Source: Leptospira sp. (GTDB lineage: Bacteria; Spirochaetota; Leptospiria; Leptospirales; Leptospiraceae). Taken from it: a DNA stretch of 64,000 nt. Shown piece by piece: positions 8,571 to 18,752 of this stretch (its first letter is position 1; each line of letters begins with the position of its first letter). The position numbers were made by a program, and so were the translations under genes. The notes below the pieces were generated by a model that was given only the letters and a program-made list of their open reading frames with translations, was not told where the DNA came from and did no database searches. The DNA lies in contig JACVCB010000009.1 of assembly GCA_016742255.1 (NCBI GenBank), positions 1-64,000 on the forward strand, read 5' to 3'.

Positions 8571-10673
8571 ATGGATCCTATCCAAAAAAACCGCTTTCGC
8601 ATTGAGGAACAAACCTCCAAGCCAAGTTATTACCAGGAAGATCCATACTTAAGGAACCTGGGAAAAGAAAAAGAAACGACGTATGAATCAGAAACAACGG
8701 TAAGGCGACCAGTTTTATCGTTTTTGTTTTGGTCGTTTCTTGTTTTACTGATCCTTGGTTTCTTAACCGCCGCCTACTGGTGGTATTTACAAAAAAAACA
8801 AAATCCTGAAGAAATTGCCAAAGTCCTAAAAGACCTTCCCACAGATAAAAAAGCACTGAGCCTTCTTGTCGATAAACCGTATCTGCCAGATGATTCGGTG
8901 AATCCGAAACTTGCAGCCTGTCTTAATGCCTATCACAACCGTTATGTGAACCAAGTGGGCACGGTTTGTGAAGAGTTTCTCAATTCCCCTGGCAGTGACG
9001 AAGACAAATCCATTGCCCTGACTGTGCTTGGGGTGATGTATGATGAAGCAGGGCGTTACATCAATGCCATCGAACGATTGGAAAAAGCCATCCAATACGA
9101 TTCCAAAAACTATTTTGCCTTTTATAATTTGTCCCTCGCTTTCAAACACGCAGGGAAATTTGAAGAAGCAAGGCGTGCCGCCCAGCGTGCCAAAGAAATT
9201 GCACCTAACGACTACCGTGTGGCCCTCTTACAAGGGAATTTGTTCCAAGAAATTGGAGACCCGGCAAGTGCCATTGAAGCTTATAAAGAAGGACAAGCTC
9301 TTGCTCCAAGTGATGTCACACTTACCTATAACCTTGCGATCAGTTATCTAAAACAAGGGAATATGGCTGAAGCTATCTCCGAGTTCCAAAAAGTGGTACA
9401 AACGGCACCGAATTCCCAAACTGCTGTTTTGTCCTATGGCCACCTGGGAACCATCTTTTACCAAAGAGAAGACTATGACCGTGCGGAGTATTACTTCCGA
9501 GAAGTGATTCGCCTGAAAACGGGAGATGCCAAAGCTTACTATAACTTAGGTTTGGTGTATTTGAAGAAAAAAGTCCCAGAAGAGGCGGCCAAATACTTCC
9601 AAAAGGCACTCGATTCGAATGCAAACGAACCAGAGGTGTATCGTTACATCGCTGATGCGTTTTTGTCCATGGGACAAACCAATATGGCAATCACTGCTTT
9701 AAAAAAAGCGTTACTCTTAAAACCTTCGGATGTGGATTCCCTTTTTGCTCTTGCTGAGCTCTATTATAAAAGAGGGGAACTTGTGGAAGCGGAGAGTTTA
9801 TTTCGTAGGATCATCCGCCTTACCCCTGGGGATATGTATTCAGAAACAGCCTATGTGAATTTAGGGATCATTTTGGATGAAATGGAACGGTACTCGGAAA
9901 GTATAGCGGCCTTTGAAGGAGCCCTTGCTTTAAATCCCAAAAACCAATCAGCCTATTACAATTTGGGTCTTTCCTATTTACACGCGGGAAAACCAACGAT
10001 GGCAATCGAGTCCTTACGAAAGTCCCAAGCCCTGGATCCGAATCATGTTCCGTCAAGACTTGCCATCGCCGATTATTATTTAGAAAACCGTTTTTATAGC
10101 GAAGCTATTTCCGAATACGAAGAAGCGATTGCTTGGAAACCAGAACTCTATGAAGCAAGATTGAAACTGGCTGATGTTTACATCCAAACCAAAAATTACC
10201 CTGCCGCCGAAAAGATGTTAGTGTATGTGTTGGAAAATGCCAAGGATCCAAAAGAAATCAAACTCGCTCATAGAAAACTTGCCTTAAGTTATGCGAGTAG
10301 TGGAAACTCAGGGCTTTCAAGAAAGGCAAAAGAAGAAGCCTTTCGTGCCACCCACATCGACCCTGAGGATATGGAATCAAGGTTAGTTTTATCCAAAATC
10401 CTCATCGATTCGGGATCGCTTGTGGACAGAGAGAAAGCGATTGAAGAGTTAACTGTCATCACCCGTTCGGATGTGACACCTACCATTTCTTCCAAAGCAC
10501 ATAATTATTTGGGTGTTTGTTATTTTAAAAATGGGGAATTCAAACGGGCACTTTCCAGTTTCCAAACTGCCATTGATTTAAATCCCAGTTTGACAGAAGC
10601 ATATGAAAACAAACGAGCGGCTCGTGCCCAATATGAAAAATCCTTGGAATCCAAAAAGAGAACCTTTTATTGA
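8571..10673 (+). CDS. Membrane-anchored TPR-repeat protein
   Basis: A 700-residue protein with a polar N-terminal tail, one membrane segment at about residues 48-70 (LSFLFWSFLVLLILGFLTAA), and then about 600 residues of tandem 34-residue TPR units. Clear examples are KAYYNLGLVYLKKKVPEEAA, SAYYNLGLSYLHAGKPTMAI and KAHNYLGVCYFKNGEFKRAL. The topology suggests a short cytoplasmic tail and a large periplasmic scaffold. It begins eight bases after nusB and overlaps the methyltransferase by four bases. The role is probably protein-complex assembly in the envelope; the partner is unknown. Confidence 0.85.
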   Translation: MDPIQKNRFRIEEQTSKPSYYQEDPYLRNLGKEKETTYESETTVRRPVLSFLFWSFLVLLILGFLTAAYWWYLQKKQNPEEIAKVLKDLPTDKKALSLLVDKPYLPDDSVNPKLAACLNAYHNRYVNQVGTVCEEFLNSPGSDEDKSIALTVLGVMYDEAGRYINAIERLEKAIQYDSKNYFAFYNLSLAFKHAGKFEEARRAAQRAKEIAPNDYRVALLQGNLFQEIGDPASAIEAYKEGQALAPSDVTLTYNLAISYLKQGNMAEAISEFQKVVQTAPNSQTAVLSYGHLGTIFYQREDYDRAEYYFREVIRLKTGDAKAYYNLGLVYLKKKVPEEAAKYFQKALDSNANEPEVYRYIADAFLSMGQTNMAITALKKALLLKPSDVDSLFALAELYYKRGELVEAESLFRRIIRLTPGDMYSETAYVNLGIILDEMERYSESIAAFEGALALNPKNQSAYYNLGLSYLHAGKPTMAIESLRKSQALDPNHVPSRLAIADYYLENRFYSEAISEYEEAIAWKPELYEARLKLADVYIQTKNYPAAEKMLVYVLENAKDPKEIKLAHRKLALSYASSGNSGLSRKAKEEAFRATHIDPEDMESRLVLSKILIDSGSLVDREKAIEELTVITRSDVTPTISSKAHNYLGVCYFKNGEFKRALSSFQTAIDLNPSLTEAYENKRAARAQYEKSLESKKRTFY

Positions 10674-11512
10674 GTTTGTTCGATTTTATCCCACATCGTA
10701 AATTCCCAGAATATTACGAAATCTGCCAGCATACAGGTGTTTTGCGATTTCTTCCCGCAAAACAAAGAGAATACGGTGATAGTTATTTTATGGAAGAATA
10801 CATGTCTCAATACAAAAAGTCCTATTACGAAGATGAACCAAACCTTCGTGCCATGGCAAAACGCAGGCTCGCAAACTTAGCAAAGTTTTCTCCTCTTTCA
10901 CCTGTGGCAAACGTTGGCACCAGTGATAGGACAGCGATTCCAAAGCAAACACTCCTCGAGATTGGTTCTGCTGCTGGATTTTTTTTAGACGAAGCAAGGA
11001 TTGCCGGATTCCAAACGAGGGGCCTCGAACTCTCTCCAAAAGAAGTGGAATATTCACAAAACACATTGGGTCTGGATGTCGAAAAAAGGTCTGTCCTCTC
11101 AGTAGGAGAGGAGGAATGGAAAGAATCCTTCTCTGTGGTTTCTGCCTTTTTTGTGATCGAACACATTGAAGACATCGAAGGGATTTGGAGGCGATTGTTG
11201 TCTTGGCTACAACCTGGTGGGTTTTTGTATTTGGCAGTTCCTTCTAGTTTTGGGCCAAGTTTTGAGACTAATCCCAAGGAATGGTTTTTGACCCATCCCT
11301 CTGACCACTTTTTTGACTACTCAGTCCACTCCCTGAAAAAACTCTTGTCAATCCTTGGCTTTGACGTGAACTATGTTAGACCTATGTCGTATCACTCCTA
11401 CCGGGATTTAGGCCTCCGAGGCAAACTCCCTGAATGGCTGTATCGGCTATATGCAAACCAATTTGCCTATGGTGATACCATCGAACTGATTGCCAGAAAA
11501 AGAACACACTGA
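10670..11512 (+). CDS. Class I SAM-dependent methyltransferase
   Basis: A 280-residue protein starting at a TTG that overlaps the stop of the TPR gene. The Rossmann motif I is LLEIGSAAGFFLDEA, followed by the acidic end of strand 2 (TRGLELSPKEVEYSQ), motif IV (SVVSAFFVIEHIEDIEG) and the WLQPGGFLYLAVPS strand common in Methyltransf_11/23 proteins. About 75 residues before the domain (HRKFPEYYEICQHTGVLRFL) may carry substrate recognition. The layout resembles methyltransferases acting on sugars or lipids, but the substrate is not evident. Confidence 0.85.
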   Translation: MSLFDFIPHRKFPEYYEICQHTGVLRFLPAKQREYGDSYFMEEYMSQYKKSYYEDEPNLRAMAKRRLANLAKFSPLSPVANVGTSDRTAIPKQTLLEIGSAAGFFLDEARIAGFQTRGLELSPKEVEYSQNTLGLDVEKRSVLSVGEEEWKESFSVVSAFFVIEHIEDIEGIWRRLLSWLQPGGFLYLAVPSSFGPSFETNPKEWFLTHPSDHFFDYSVHSLKKLLSILGFDVNYVRPMSYHSYRDLGLRGKLPEWLYRLYANQFAYGDTIELIARKRTH

Positions 11513-11520
11513 AATCCAAT

Positions 11521-13131
11521 ATGAAATTTAATGAATTACCTTTCCACGAGTCTCTAAAGAAAGCCTTAGACAAAATCGGTTACACAGAGCTCACTCCCAT
11601 CCAAGCCAAATCCATCCCGTTCGCCATGGAAGGTAACGACCTCACAGGTCTTGCCCAAACCGGAACGGGAAAAACGATGGCCTTTTTACTTCCCACTTTG
11701 CATAGACTTCTCTCTGCAGAGGAAGAGGAAGCACTTCCATATGCCCTTGTCCTTGCACCCACAAGAGAACTCACGATCCAAATCGCAGAAGAAGCAAAAA
11801 AATTATTAGAGTTCACAGACTTCGGAGTTGCCACCATCATTGGAGGAACCGATTACAAATCCCAAGAACAAGCCCTTGGAAACAAAGCTTGTATCATTGT
11901 AGCGACCCCAGGACGACTCATTGACTTTGTGAAAAACCATGGACTCTCTTTGGAAAACATCAAAGTGGTGATCCTGGATGAAGCGGACAGAATGTTCGAT
12001 ATGGGGTTTGTCCAAGACCTCAAGTATATCTTCCACAAATGTAAAAACAGAAAACAATCCTTACTCTTTAGTGCCACCCTCAGTTACGAAGTGGTACGGC
12101 TTGCTAGTCGGTATTTGAATGAACCCATTGAAGTTCATATCAATCCGGAAAAAGTCATCACAGAAAGGATTGACCAAACCCTCTTACATTTGGGGAGAGA
12201 AGAAAAACTCCCTTACCTCGTCAATTCCTTGTTAAACTATCAGATCGAAGGTCTTGGGATCATTTTTACCAACTACAAAATGAACATTCCAAAAATTGTT
12301 TCTGTGTTACGGAAATATGGAATCACAGCAACAGGACTCTCCTCCGAACTGGACCAAAAGAAACGGATACGACTACTTCGTGATTTTAAAGCAGGGAAAT
12401 ACAAATACCTCATTGCGACAGATGTTGCTTCTCGTGGGATAGACATCGAAAACATTGATGTGGTTTATAATTATGACTTACCACAAGATGCAGAAAACTA
12501 TGTGCACCGAATTGGTCGTACCGCTCGTGCAGGTAGAAAAGGCCAGTCAATTGGATTTTGTTCCGAAACAGATTATACAGAACTGGAACGCATTGAAAAG
12601 TATCTTAACTCAAAAATCCCTGTGGGAGAAATCCGAGAAGAGTATTTAGAATTCCCAACGGGTGAATTCACTCCTGTGTTTGCCGACGAAGTGATTCCTG
12701 GTGAAAAAAAATACCAAGACCGCGAACGAGGTGGAAGGGGTGGAAAACCAAGACGAGGAGACCAGTCTGGGCGAGGGGATCGCACAGAACGGGGTGGCGA
12801 GAGAGGCGAACATCGGTCAGGTGACAGGAATCGCCATAAAGGAAAATCGGGTGGACACCCACCTGCAAAGATGTCCCATCCAGAAGGCCATAGTCATGGA
12901 CACCCAAGTGATCACAAACACCCAGCGAAGATGACCCACCATGAATTCAAACATGGACACCAAACAAAAGATGGCAAGGGCAAACCTGGGCATAAGAAAA
13001 ACCAACAGGGAAAATCTTTCCAAAAGAATGACCCAAGACGGAATCTCTTCGATATCAACGAAGTGAAACAATCCAAAAAACAGAAACAATCGATTTGGAA
13101 ACGAATCCTTTCTTTTTTCAAAAAAGATTAA
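11521..13131 (+). CDS. DEAD-box RNA helicase with long His/Lys/Arg-rich tail (RhlE-like)
   Basis: A 536-residue helicase. Visible motifs in order: Q motif (ELTPIQAKSIPFA), Walker A AQTGTGKT (45-52), PTREL, TPGR, DEAD in VILDEADRMFDMGF, SAT, and HRIGRTARAG. After about residue 395 comes a low-complexity tail: an RGG-like part (RGGRGGKPRRGDQSGRGDRT), then two His-rich units (HPPAKMSHPEGHSHGH and HPAKMTHHEFKHGH), then a Lys-rich end. Such tails help RNA binding and can drive condensation or bind metals. It probably acts in ribosome assembly or cold adaptation. The 3' end overlaps the amidase start by 37 bases. Confidence 0.93.
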   Translation: MKFNELPFHESLKKALDKIGYTELTPIQAKSIPFAMEGNDLTGLAQTGTGKTMAFLLPTLHRLLSAEEEEALPYALVLAPTRELTIQIAEEAKKLLEFTDFGVATIIGGTDYKSQEQALGNKACIIVATPGRLIDFVKNHGLSLENIKVVILDEADRMFDMGFVQDLKYIFHKCKNRKQSLLFSATLSYEVVRLASRYLNEPIEVHINPEKVITERIDQTLLHLGREEKLPYLVNSLLNYQIEGLGIIFTNYKMNIPKIVSVLRKYGITATGLSSELDQKKRIRLLRDFKAGKYKYLIATDVASRGIDIENIDVVYNYDLPQDAENYVHRIGRTARAGRKGQSIGFCSETDYTELERIEKYLNSKIPVGEIREEYLEFPTGEFTPVFADEVIPGEKKYQDRERGGRGGKPRRGDQSGRGDRTERGGERGEHRSGDRNRHKGKSGGHPPAKMSHPEGHSHGHPSDHKHPAKMTHHEFKHGHQTKDGKGKPGHKKNQQGKSFQKNDPRRNLFDINEVKQSKKQKQSIWKRILSFFKKD

Positions 13132-14207
13132 TCCTTCTTTTACTAATTGTTTTCCCATGTCTCGTAAATGCTGAAGTCACAAAACTTCCGCTTTACGGGA
13201 AAGGGAATTATGTTGGTTTTTCTGATTTAAAAACCATATTACCTGAACTTTCCACCAAACTAAAGAAATACACAAATGTGGGTTCCATTTACACACCACA
13301 AGGGAATATCCAATTTCGGATTGGCAGTAGTTTTTATACTTTGGATGGTAAAATTTATAAAATCCCAAAAGCCATTTTAAAGAAGGAAGAAGAAGTTTAC
13401 CTTCCTCTCGATTTAGTGGAAGCCATTTTACTCAATTTGATTGCTTATGATGTTCGTTACCAATTCAAAGAAACTGAACTCATTGTCCTTGTGCCAAAGG
13501 AAACCATCCCCAAACGAAACTTAGGTGTAAAAGCCATCATCATAGATGCAGGGCATGGAGGAAAGGATCCTGGGACATCTGATAACACTGGGTATTTTGA
13601 AAAAGAGGTTAGCCTTGGTGTTGCAAGGTATACCTATCTGTATTTAAGGAAGTATTACCCTGAAATTCGAGTGGAGATGGTAAGAAAAGACGATCGATTT
13701 GTGGAACTCGAAGACCGTTCCAAATTTGCCAATCGGGTATTGTCTGATACAAGAGATGTGATTTTTATCAGTTTCCATTGTAATGCTTCTCTTTCTGAAA
13801 AAGCTGCTGGGTTCGAAGTGTATTACTTATCGCAAAGTCCAAGTACAGAGAACGCGAGGGAAACTGCCCTCATTGAAAATCGTTACATTGGAAAACATAA
13901 AAATCCTGTGGTTTCGCAAATCCAGTCCCAAATGTTATCGAGTGTGACCCAAAGGCGTTCTAAAAAATTGGCAGATTCAGTCGCAAACCAATACGAAAAA
14001 GCCCTTAGCCCTGAAATTCCTGCTAGGGGAGTGAAAAAGGCAGATTTTTCCGTCTTGCGAGGAAGCCTTATGCCTGCTGTACTTGTGGAAATGGGGTATC
14101 TCACAAACCCTGAAGAAAGTAAAAAACTGCGAGATAAAACCTTCCAAAAGAAAATTGCTCGGAGTGTGATTAAAGGAATTCATGAATACGCATCTGCAAA
14201 AGATTAA
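13095..14207 (+). CDS. Secreted N-acetylmuramoyl-L-alanine amidase (Amidase_3)
   Basis: A 370-residue cell-wall hydrolase cutting the amide between MurNAc and L-Ala. The TTG start at 13095 gives a good signal peptide (basic QKR, core LILLLLIVFPCLV, cleavage near NA-E). Residues about 40-130 form an N-terminal beta domain. The catalytic part has the zinc ligands in order: IIDAGHGGKDPGT, the Glu in YFEKEVSL, His in ISFHCNAS, and the catalytic Glu in VLVEMGYLTNPEE. The gene overlaps the helicase tail and the next gene (26 bases). It probably serves septum splitting or wall remodelling. Confidence 0.9.
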   Translation: METNPFFFQKRLILLLLIVFPCLVNAEVTKLPLYGKGNYVGFSDLKTILPELSTKLKKYTNVGSIYTPQGNIQFRIGSSFYTLDGKIYKIPKAILKKEEEVYLPLDLVEAILLNLIAYDVRYQFKETELIVLVPKETIPKRNLGVKAIIIDAGHGGKDPGTSDNTGYFEKEVSLGVARYTYLYLRKYYPEIRVEMVRKDDRFVELEDRSKFANRVLSDTRDVIFISFHCNASLSEKAAGFEVYYLSQSPSTENARETALIENRYIGKHKNPVVSQIQSQMLSSVTQRRSKKLADSVANQYEKALSPEIPARGVKKADFSVLRGSLMPAVLVEMGYLTNPEESKKLRDKTFQKKIARSVIKGIHEYASAKD

Positions 14208-15009
14208 AGAGTTACTGAAGAACTATTGGGAATTTTTAAAAACCGTTTCCATTCGGTTTTATAAAATCGGAACAGGCGAAACCAAACTCACTCGTGATTT
14301 TATATTTTTATTTGGTTCTTGGTTTAGTTTACTTTTGTTTTTTAGTTTTTTCATATTGGCAGAACAAAATCCATTTCGCCTGTTAGTTCCCTTCCAATTG
14401 TATTCCTATCCTTCTTTGGACTATAGGGAAGCCATCATTGTGTATATTTCCAATGGAGAAGGGGAACAAATCCCAATCCACAGAAAGGTATTAAAACAAG
14501 AGGAAGCAACGGATCTCATTTACCAAATTGTAGGGGAAGTTGGTGCGCCACCTTATTTTGATTCGGTGGAAGCATTGGCAAAAGATGGGAAACTTTTTTC
14601 CCCTAAAAAACTTTTGGACATTCGGTTTGCGATCAAACAATCATGGTTTCTTGATCAAAATCAAAAATTGGTAATTGATTGGAATACAAATCGATTAGAG
14701 TCCATCATGGAAAAATACCGATTACCACGTACCAAATCAGAAGATGATTCGGCCGATGCTGAAGATGAAAATTCTAATGCTCCTGTTGACACGATCACGT
14801 ATTACACAGGTGGAACGGAAACTGGTCCTAAAGAATCCGAAGAGGTATTAAACAAACGAAGGATCCAAGCAATGGATCAAACCTTACGTGCGTTAAATGC
14901 AAGTCTTTTTGAAAACTTCAAAAATATCAAAACAATCGAACATAAATTTTCAGGAAATTCAAATCCCGTTTACCAATGGGAAACCATCTCTCCTCTCGCT
15001 ACCCGTTAA
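14182..15009 (+). CDS. Hypothetical membrane-anchored protein
   Basis: A 275-residue protein with one strong membrane segment at about residues 40-62 (LFGSWFSLLLFFSFFILAEQ) and a large domain outside the membrane. The first part of that domain (REAIIVYISNGEGEQIPIHRK, then EEATDLIYQIVGEVGAPP) resembles the GerMN/sporulation-type beta-alpha fold, but I cannot be sure. An Asp/Glu/Asn-rich linker (EDDSADAEDENSNAP) separates the C-terminal piece. It overlaps the amidase by 26 bases, so a cell-wall link is likely. The function is unknown. Confidence 0.7.
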   Translation: MNTHLQKIKELLKNYWEFLKTVSIRFYKIGTGETKLTRDFIFLFGSWFSLLLFFSFFILAEQNPFRLLVPFQLYSYPSLDYREAIIVYISNGEGEQIPIHRKVLKQEEATDLIYQIVGEVGAPPYFDSVEALAKDGKLFSPKKLLDIRFAIKQSWFLDQNQKLVIDWNTNRLESIMEKYRLPRTKSEDDSADAEDENSNAPVDTITYYTGGTETGPKESEEVLNKRRIQAMDQTLRALNASLFENFKNIKTIEHKFSGNSNPVYQWETISPLATR

Positions 15010-15090
15010 TCTAGGGTTTTCCCTTTAACTTTTCTCCATTTTTCAAAATTTACTCATGGAAAATGGAGAAATACCGATGATCGTATTGGG

Positions 15091-15180
15091 AAAAATAGAA
15101 ATTTTTTTTAAAAAAAATAAAACGCTAAAGTAGCCAAAAATTGCCAAAAATAGGCAGTTAACCTCAAAATCCTCCAAAAA
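15091..15180 (+). other. Phased A-tracts, probable curved DNA upstream of flaB
   Basis: Within the 331-base gap before flaB, runs of A sit near 15093, 15113, 15138, 15148, 15168 and 15178. Several spacings are about 10 or 20 bases, the DNA helix repeat. Two of the tracts are inside a direct repeat of GCCAAAAAT (15133-15141 and 15143-15151). Phased A-tracts bend DNA and often raise promoter strength. The stretch has no coding frame that I can support. Confidence 0.45.
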
Positions 15181-15199
15181 CTATCCAATTTCTTCGAAT

Positions 15200-16205
<1,006 letters not shown>

Positions 16206-16289
16206 TGGTTAGTGTAACTGAAGAGTTGTAATTAGATAATCAGCCGGCTTTCCCCTGCCAGGTGGCAAAATGAAAGCTCATCCTTGACA

Positions 16290-16355
16290 CCGGACAGGGA
16301 TTGTCCGGCTAAGAACGAAAGACATACCGTTCTTGGTTATACACAAAGGAGTGTA
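16290..16355 (+). promoter_or_regulatory. Second flaB leader with stacked hairpins and GGA loops
   Basis: Three stem-loops precede the second flaB. CCGGAC (16290-16295) pairs with GTCCGG (16303-16308) around AGGGATT; together with the flank this reads ACAGGGAT, very close to the CsrA consensus. AAGAACG (16311-16317) pairs with CGTTCTT (16328-16334). TACAC (16340-16344) pairs with GTGTA (16351-16355) around AAAGGA, which overlaps the Shine-Dalgarno. A possible -10 element, GATAAT, sits at 16235-16240, which would give a leader of about 110 bases. Confidence 0.5.
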
Positions 16356-16360
16356 GGCCA

Positions 16361-17209
16361 ATGATTATCAATCACAACATGAGTGCGATACAATCACATC
16401 GTGCTCTCAAGTTTACACAATGGGATGTAGATAAGACCATGAGGAACCTCTCCACTGGGCAAAGGATTAACCTTGCCGGTGATGATGCTTCTGGTCTAGC
16501 TGTTTCGGAAAAACTACGAACACAAATTCGTGGTTTACGTCAGGCGGAAAGGAATACGGAAGATGGACTTAGTTTCATCCAGACTGCAGAGGGTTACCTT
16601 GACCAGTCGGCTGAAATCATCCAACGTATCCGAACCTTGGCGATTCAAACTTCGAACGGAATCTACACACCTGAGGACAGGCAACTCGTGCAGGTAGAAG
16701 TATCTGCGCTGGTGGATGAGATCGATCGAATTGCTTCCCAAGCAGAATTCAATAAAATGAAACTGTTTGAAGGAGACTTCGCTCGAAAGTCAACGAAAGC
16801 ATCGATGTGGTTTCACATGGGAGCAAACGCAAAGCAAAGAGAGCGTTTCTACATTGGAACTATGACTTCGAAAGCTCTTAAGATGTCAGAAGGGGCAATT
16901 AAAATTGCACTCTCTACACCTGGAAAAGCTGACGAAGCGATTGCTAAAGCGGACTTCGCCTTGAACAAGATCATGAAGCAGAGAGCAGATATGGGAGCTT
17001 ATCAAAATAGGCTCGAAAGTACTGCAAAAGGCCTCATGGGTGCATACGAAAATATGCAAGCATCCGAATCAAGGATTAGGGACGCAGATATGGCTGAGGA
17101 AATGGTAGCGCTCACGACGAAACAAATTCTCGTGCAAAGCGGTACGGCAATGCTAGCGCAAGCCAGCCTCAGACCAAATTCTGTACTACGACTTTTGAAT
17201 AACGCTTAA
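16361..17209 (+). CDS. flaB: Flagellin core protein FlaB (second copy)
   Basis: A 282-residue flagellin starting [18 protein letters not shown], closely similar to the first copy, with the same D0/D1 landmarks ([58 protein letters not shown]). Differences cluster in the middle (residues about 130-200). Leptospira carry several FlaB proteins that co-assemble in the flagellar core. It has its own structured leader and its own terminator, so it can be controlled apart from the first copy. Confidence 0.95.
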   Translation: MIINHNMSAIQSHRALKFTQWDVDKTMRNLSTGQRINLAGDDASGLAVSEKLRTQIRGLRQAERNTEDGLSFIQTAEGYLDQSAEIIQRIRTLAIQTSNGIYTPEDRQLVQVEVSALVDEIDRIASQAEFNKMKLFEGDFARKSTKASMWFHMGANAKQRERFYIGTMTSKALKMSEGAIKIALSTPGKADEAIAKADFALNKIMKQRADMGAYQNRLESTAKGLMGAYENMQASESRIRDADMAEEMVALTTKQILVQSGTAMLAQASLRPNSVLRLLNNA

Positions 17210-17216
17210 GTTGTAG

Positions 17217-17280
17217 AAGGCAAGAGTTGCCTTAAGACGGTTGCCTCTTCTCGAAGGAAACTTTGAGGAGGGGCTTTTTT
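17217..17280 (+). terminator. Rho-independent terminator of the second flaB
   Basis: A small hairpin, AAGGCAA (17217-17223) with TTGCCTT (17227-17233), is followed by a larger one: GCCTCTTCTC (17243-17252) pairs with GAGGAGGGGC (17265-17274), using two G-U pairs, then TTTTTT. The second is a typical terminator. The next gene starts about 90 bases later. Confidence 0.75.
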
Positions 17281-17367
17281 ATTGGAATCTGATTTCTATT
17301 TCTCGTGCCACTTCTTTCATCAAATTGTGTAAATTTTCGTCAAATGGTTTGGATAGGGAGTTGAATT

Positions 17368-18633
17368 TTGAAGAAGAGTATCTTGAGGAATTATTTATTT
17401 TTATCACTCGTTTTTGGTATCGTGATGGGAATTCTATTCAGAACCATTACTCCTTTTTTTGTTTCTTTTTATTCTCCACTCTTGCAGTTTTCTTTTACCG
17501 TATTATGTGTGATAGCTGGCATATTTGTAGGATTATTTTCCTATTGGATAGGAAAAAAGTCCCTATTAAAAACAATACTTGAAATCAGTAATTTTTCTAA
17601 AGAAGTATCACTCGGAAATTTTAAAGGATTTTTATCAATAGATTCAGATGATGAAATTGGGGAATTTGTATCACATTATAACGAGGTAATGGCAAAATTA
17701 AAAGATTCAATTTTAAATACTAAATTGTTAGCAATTGAAATCAACCGATCAATGGCAGAACAAAAAATTGCCACAAATGATTTGTCTGTCAATACACAGA
17801 AATTATCAGAAAAGTATGAATGGATGAACCAGGAAACCTCAAACAATTCACAGAATTTGTTTTATTCCATTTCACAATTTAATATTTTGTGTCATTCAAT
17901 GGATGGTCTGATGAGTCAGATAAAAGAATTATCGAGTGCCATTGCAAAGTTAAAATTTATCTCAGATAGTGCCATTGATCGAACTAAAAATTTTGAAAGG
18001 AGATTTATTTATTTAGAGGATAGTTTGTTATCGTTAAAGTCAAAGATGGATAGAATACGAAATAGTTCCGATGAAATCACCAAAACGGTCGTGGTAGTAC
18101 AAACTATATCAGATAAGATTAATTTATTATCTTTGAATGCTGCAATTGAATCTGCTCGTGCAGGCGAAAATGGCAGAGGTTTCGCGGTTGTATCAGAAGA
18201 GATTTCAAAATTAGCAACCCAGACAGGTAATAGTTTAAAGTTAATTCAATCACTTGTGAAAGAAAATAAAAATGAAGTAGGCTTAGGTATGGAAGTTTTC
18301 CAAGAAAATTTTAATGTCGTCAATGAATTGTCTCATGAGACGAAACGAATCACTTCTGAGTTTGAAGCTTTAGGTTTGGAAATGAACCAACAAATACAAA
18401 ATCAATCAAGTGTATCGAAAGAAGCAAATGAAAGTATCGAAATTTCGAACATCATTCAATCGTATTTAGAAAAATACAAGAACTCGGTAGAAAATACAAA
18501 AGGAATCATTGATGAAATGGGTGAGTTGGGTACTGCCAATGCCGCATCAGCTGAGGAATTATCTGCGGCATCCGAAGAGATTGTTAATATTTCAAATCAA
18601 TTGGTAAAAAATATGGAGTTTTATCAATTTTAA
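17368..18633 (+). CDS. Methyl-accepting chemotaxis-type signalling protein without a large sensor domain
   Basis: A 421-residue protein starting at TTG 17368, with GGGAG seven bases upstream. Two membrane segments (about residues 10-30 and 38-60) are separated by only a short loop, so there is no periplasmic ligand domain. A HAMP-like linker follows (EISNFSKEVSLGNFKGFLSI), then a long coiled coil with the conserved hairpin tip (AAIESARAGENGRGFAVVSE). The tip binds CheA/CheW. It may sense membrane state, or act through partner proteins. Its place right after the flagellins supports a motility role. Confidence 0.88.
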   Translation: MKKSILRNYLFLSLVFGIVMGILFRTITPFFVSFYSPLLQFSFTVLCVIAGIFVGLFSYWIGKKSLLKTILEISNFSKEVSLGNFKGFLSIDSDDEIGEFVSHYNEVMAKLKDSILNTKLLAIEINRSMAEQKIATNDLSVNTQKLSEKYEWMNQETSNNSQNLFYSISQFNILCHSMDGLMSQIKELSSAIAKLKFISDSAIDRTKNFERRFIYLEDSLLSLKSKMDRIRNSSDEITKTVVVVQTISDKINLLSLNAAIESARAGENGRGFAVVSEEISKLATQTGNSLKLIQSLVKENKNEVGLGMEVFQENFNVVNELSHETKRITSEFEALGLEMNQQIQNQSSVSKEANESIEISNIIQSYLEKYKNSVENTKGIIDEMGELGTANAASAEELSAASEEIVNISNQLVKNMEFYQF

Positions 18634-18715
18634 TGGATATAGAACGTAAAAAGAAAATCCTCCACTGAAACAATTGTAAATTGGAACCAGTCAATTGGAT
18701 TGGATTTTGATCCTT

Positions 18716-18736
18716 ACAATTCTGTAAAAGAATTGT
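18716..18736 (+). terminator. Hairpin between convergent genes, possible terminator
   Basis: ACAATTCT (18716-18723) pairs with AGAATTGT (18729-18736) around a five-base loop, followed by TCCTTTG. It lies between the chemotaxis gene (+) and a TPR gene (-), and its symmetry could serve both. The T-run is weak. Confidence 0.4.
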
Positions 18737-18752
18737 TCCTTTGCATTGGTAA

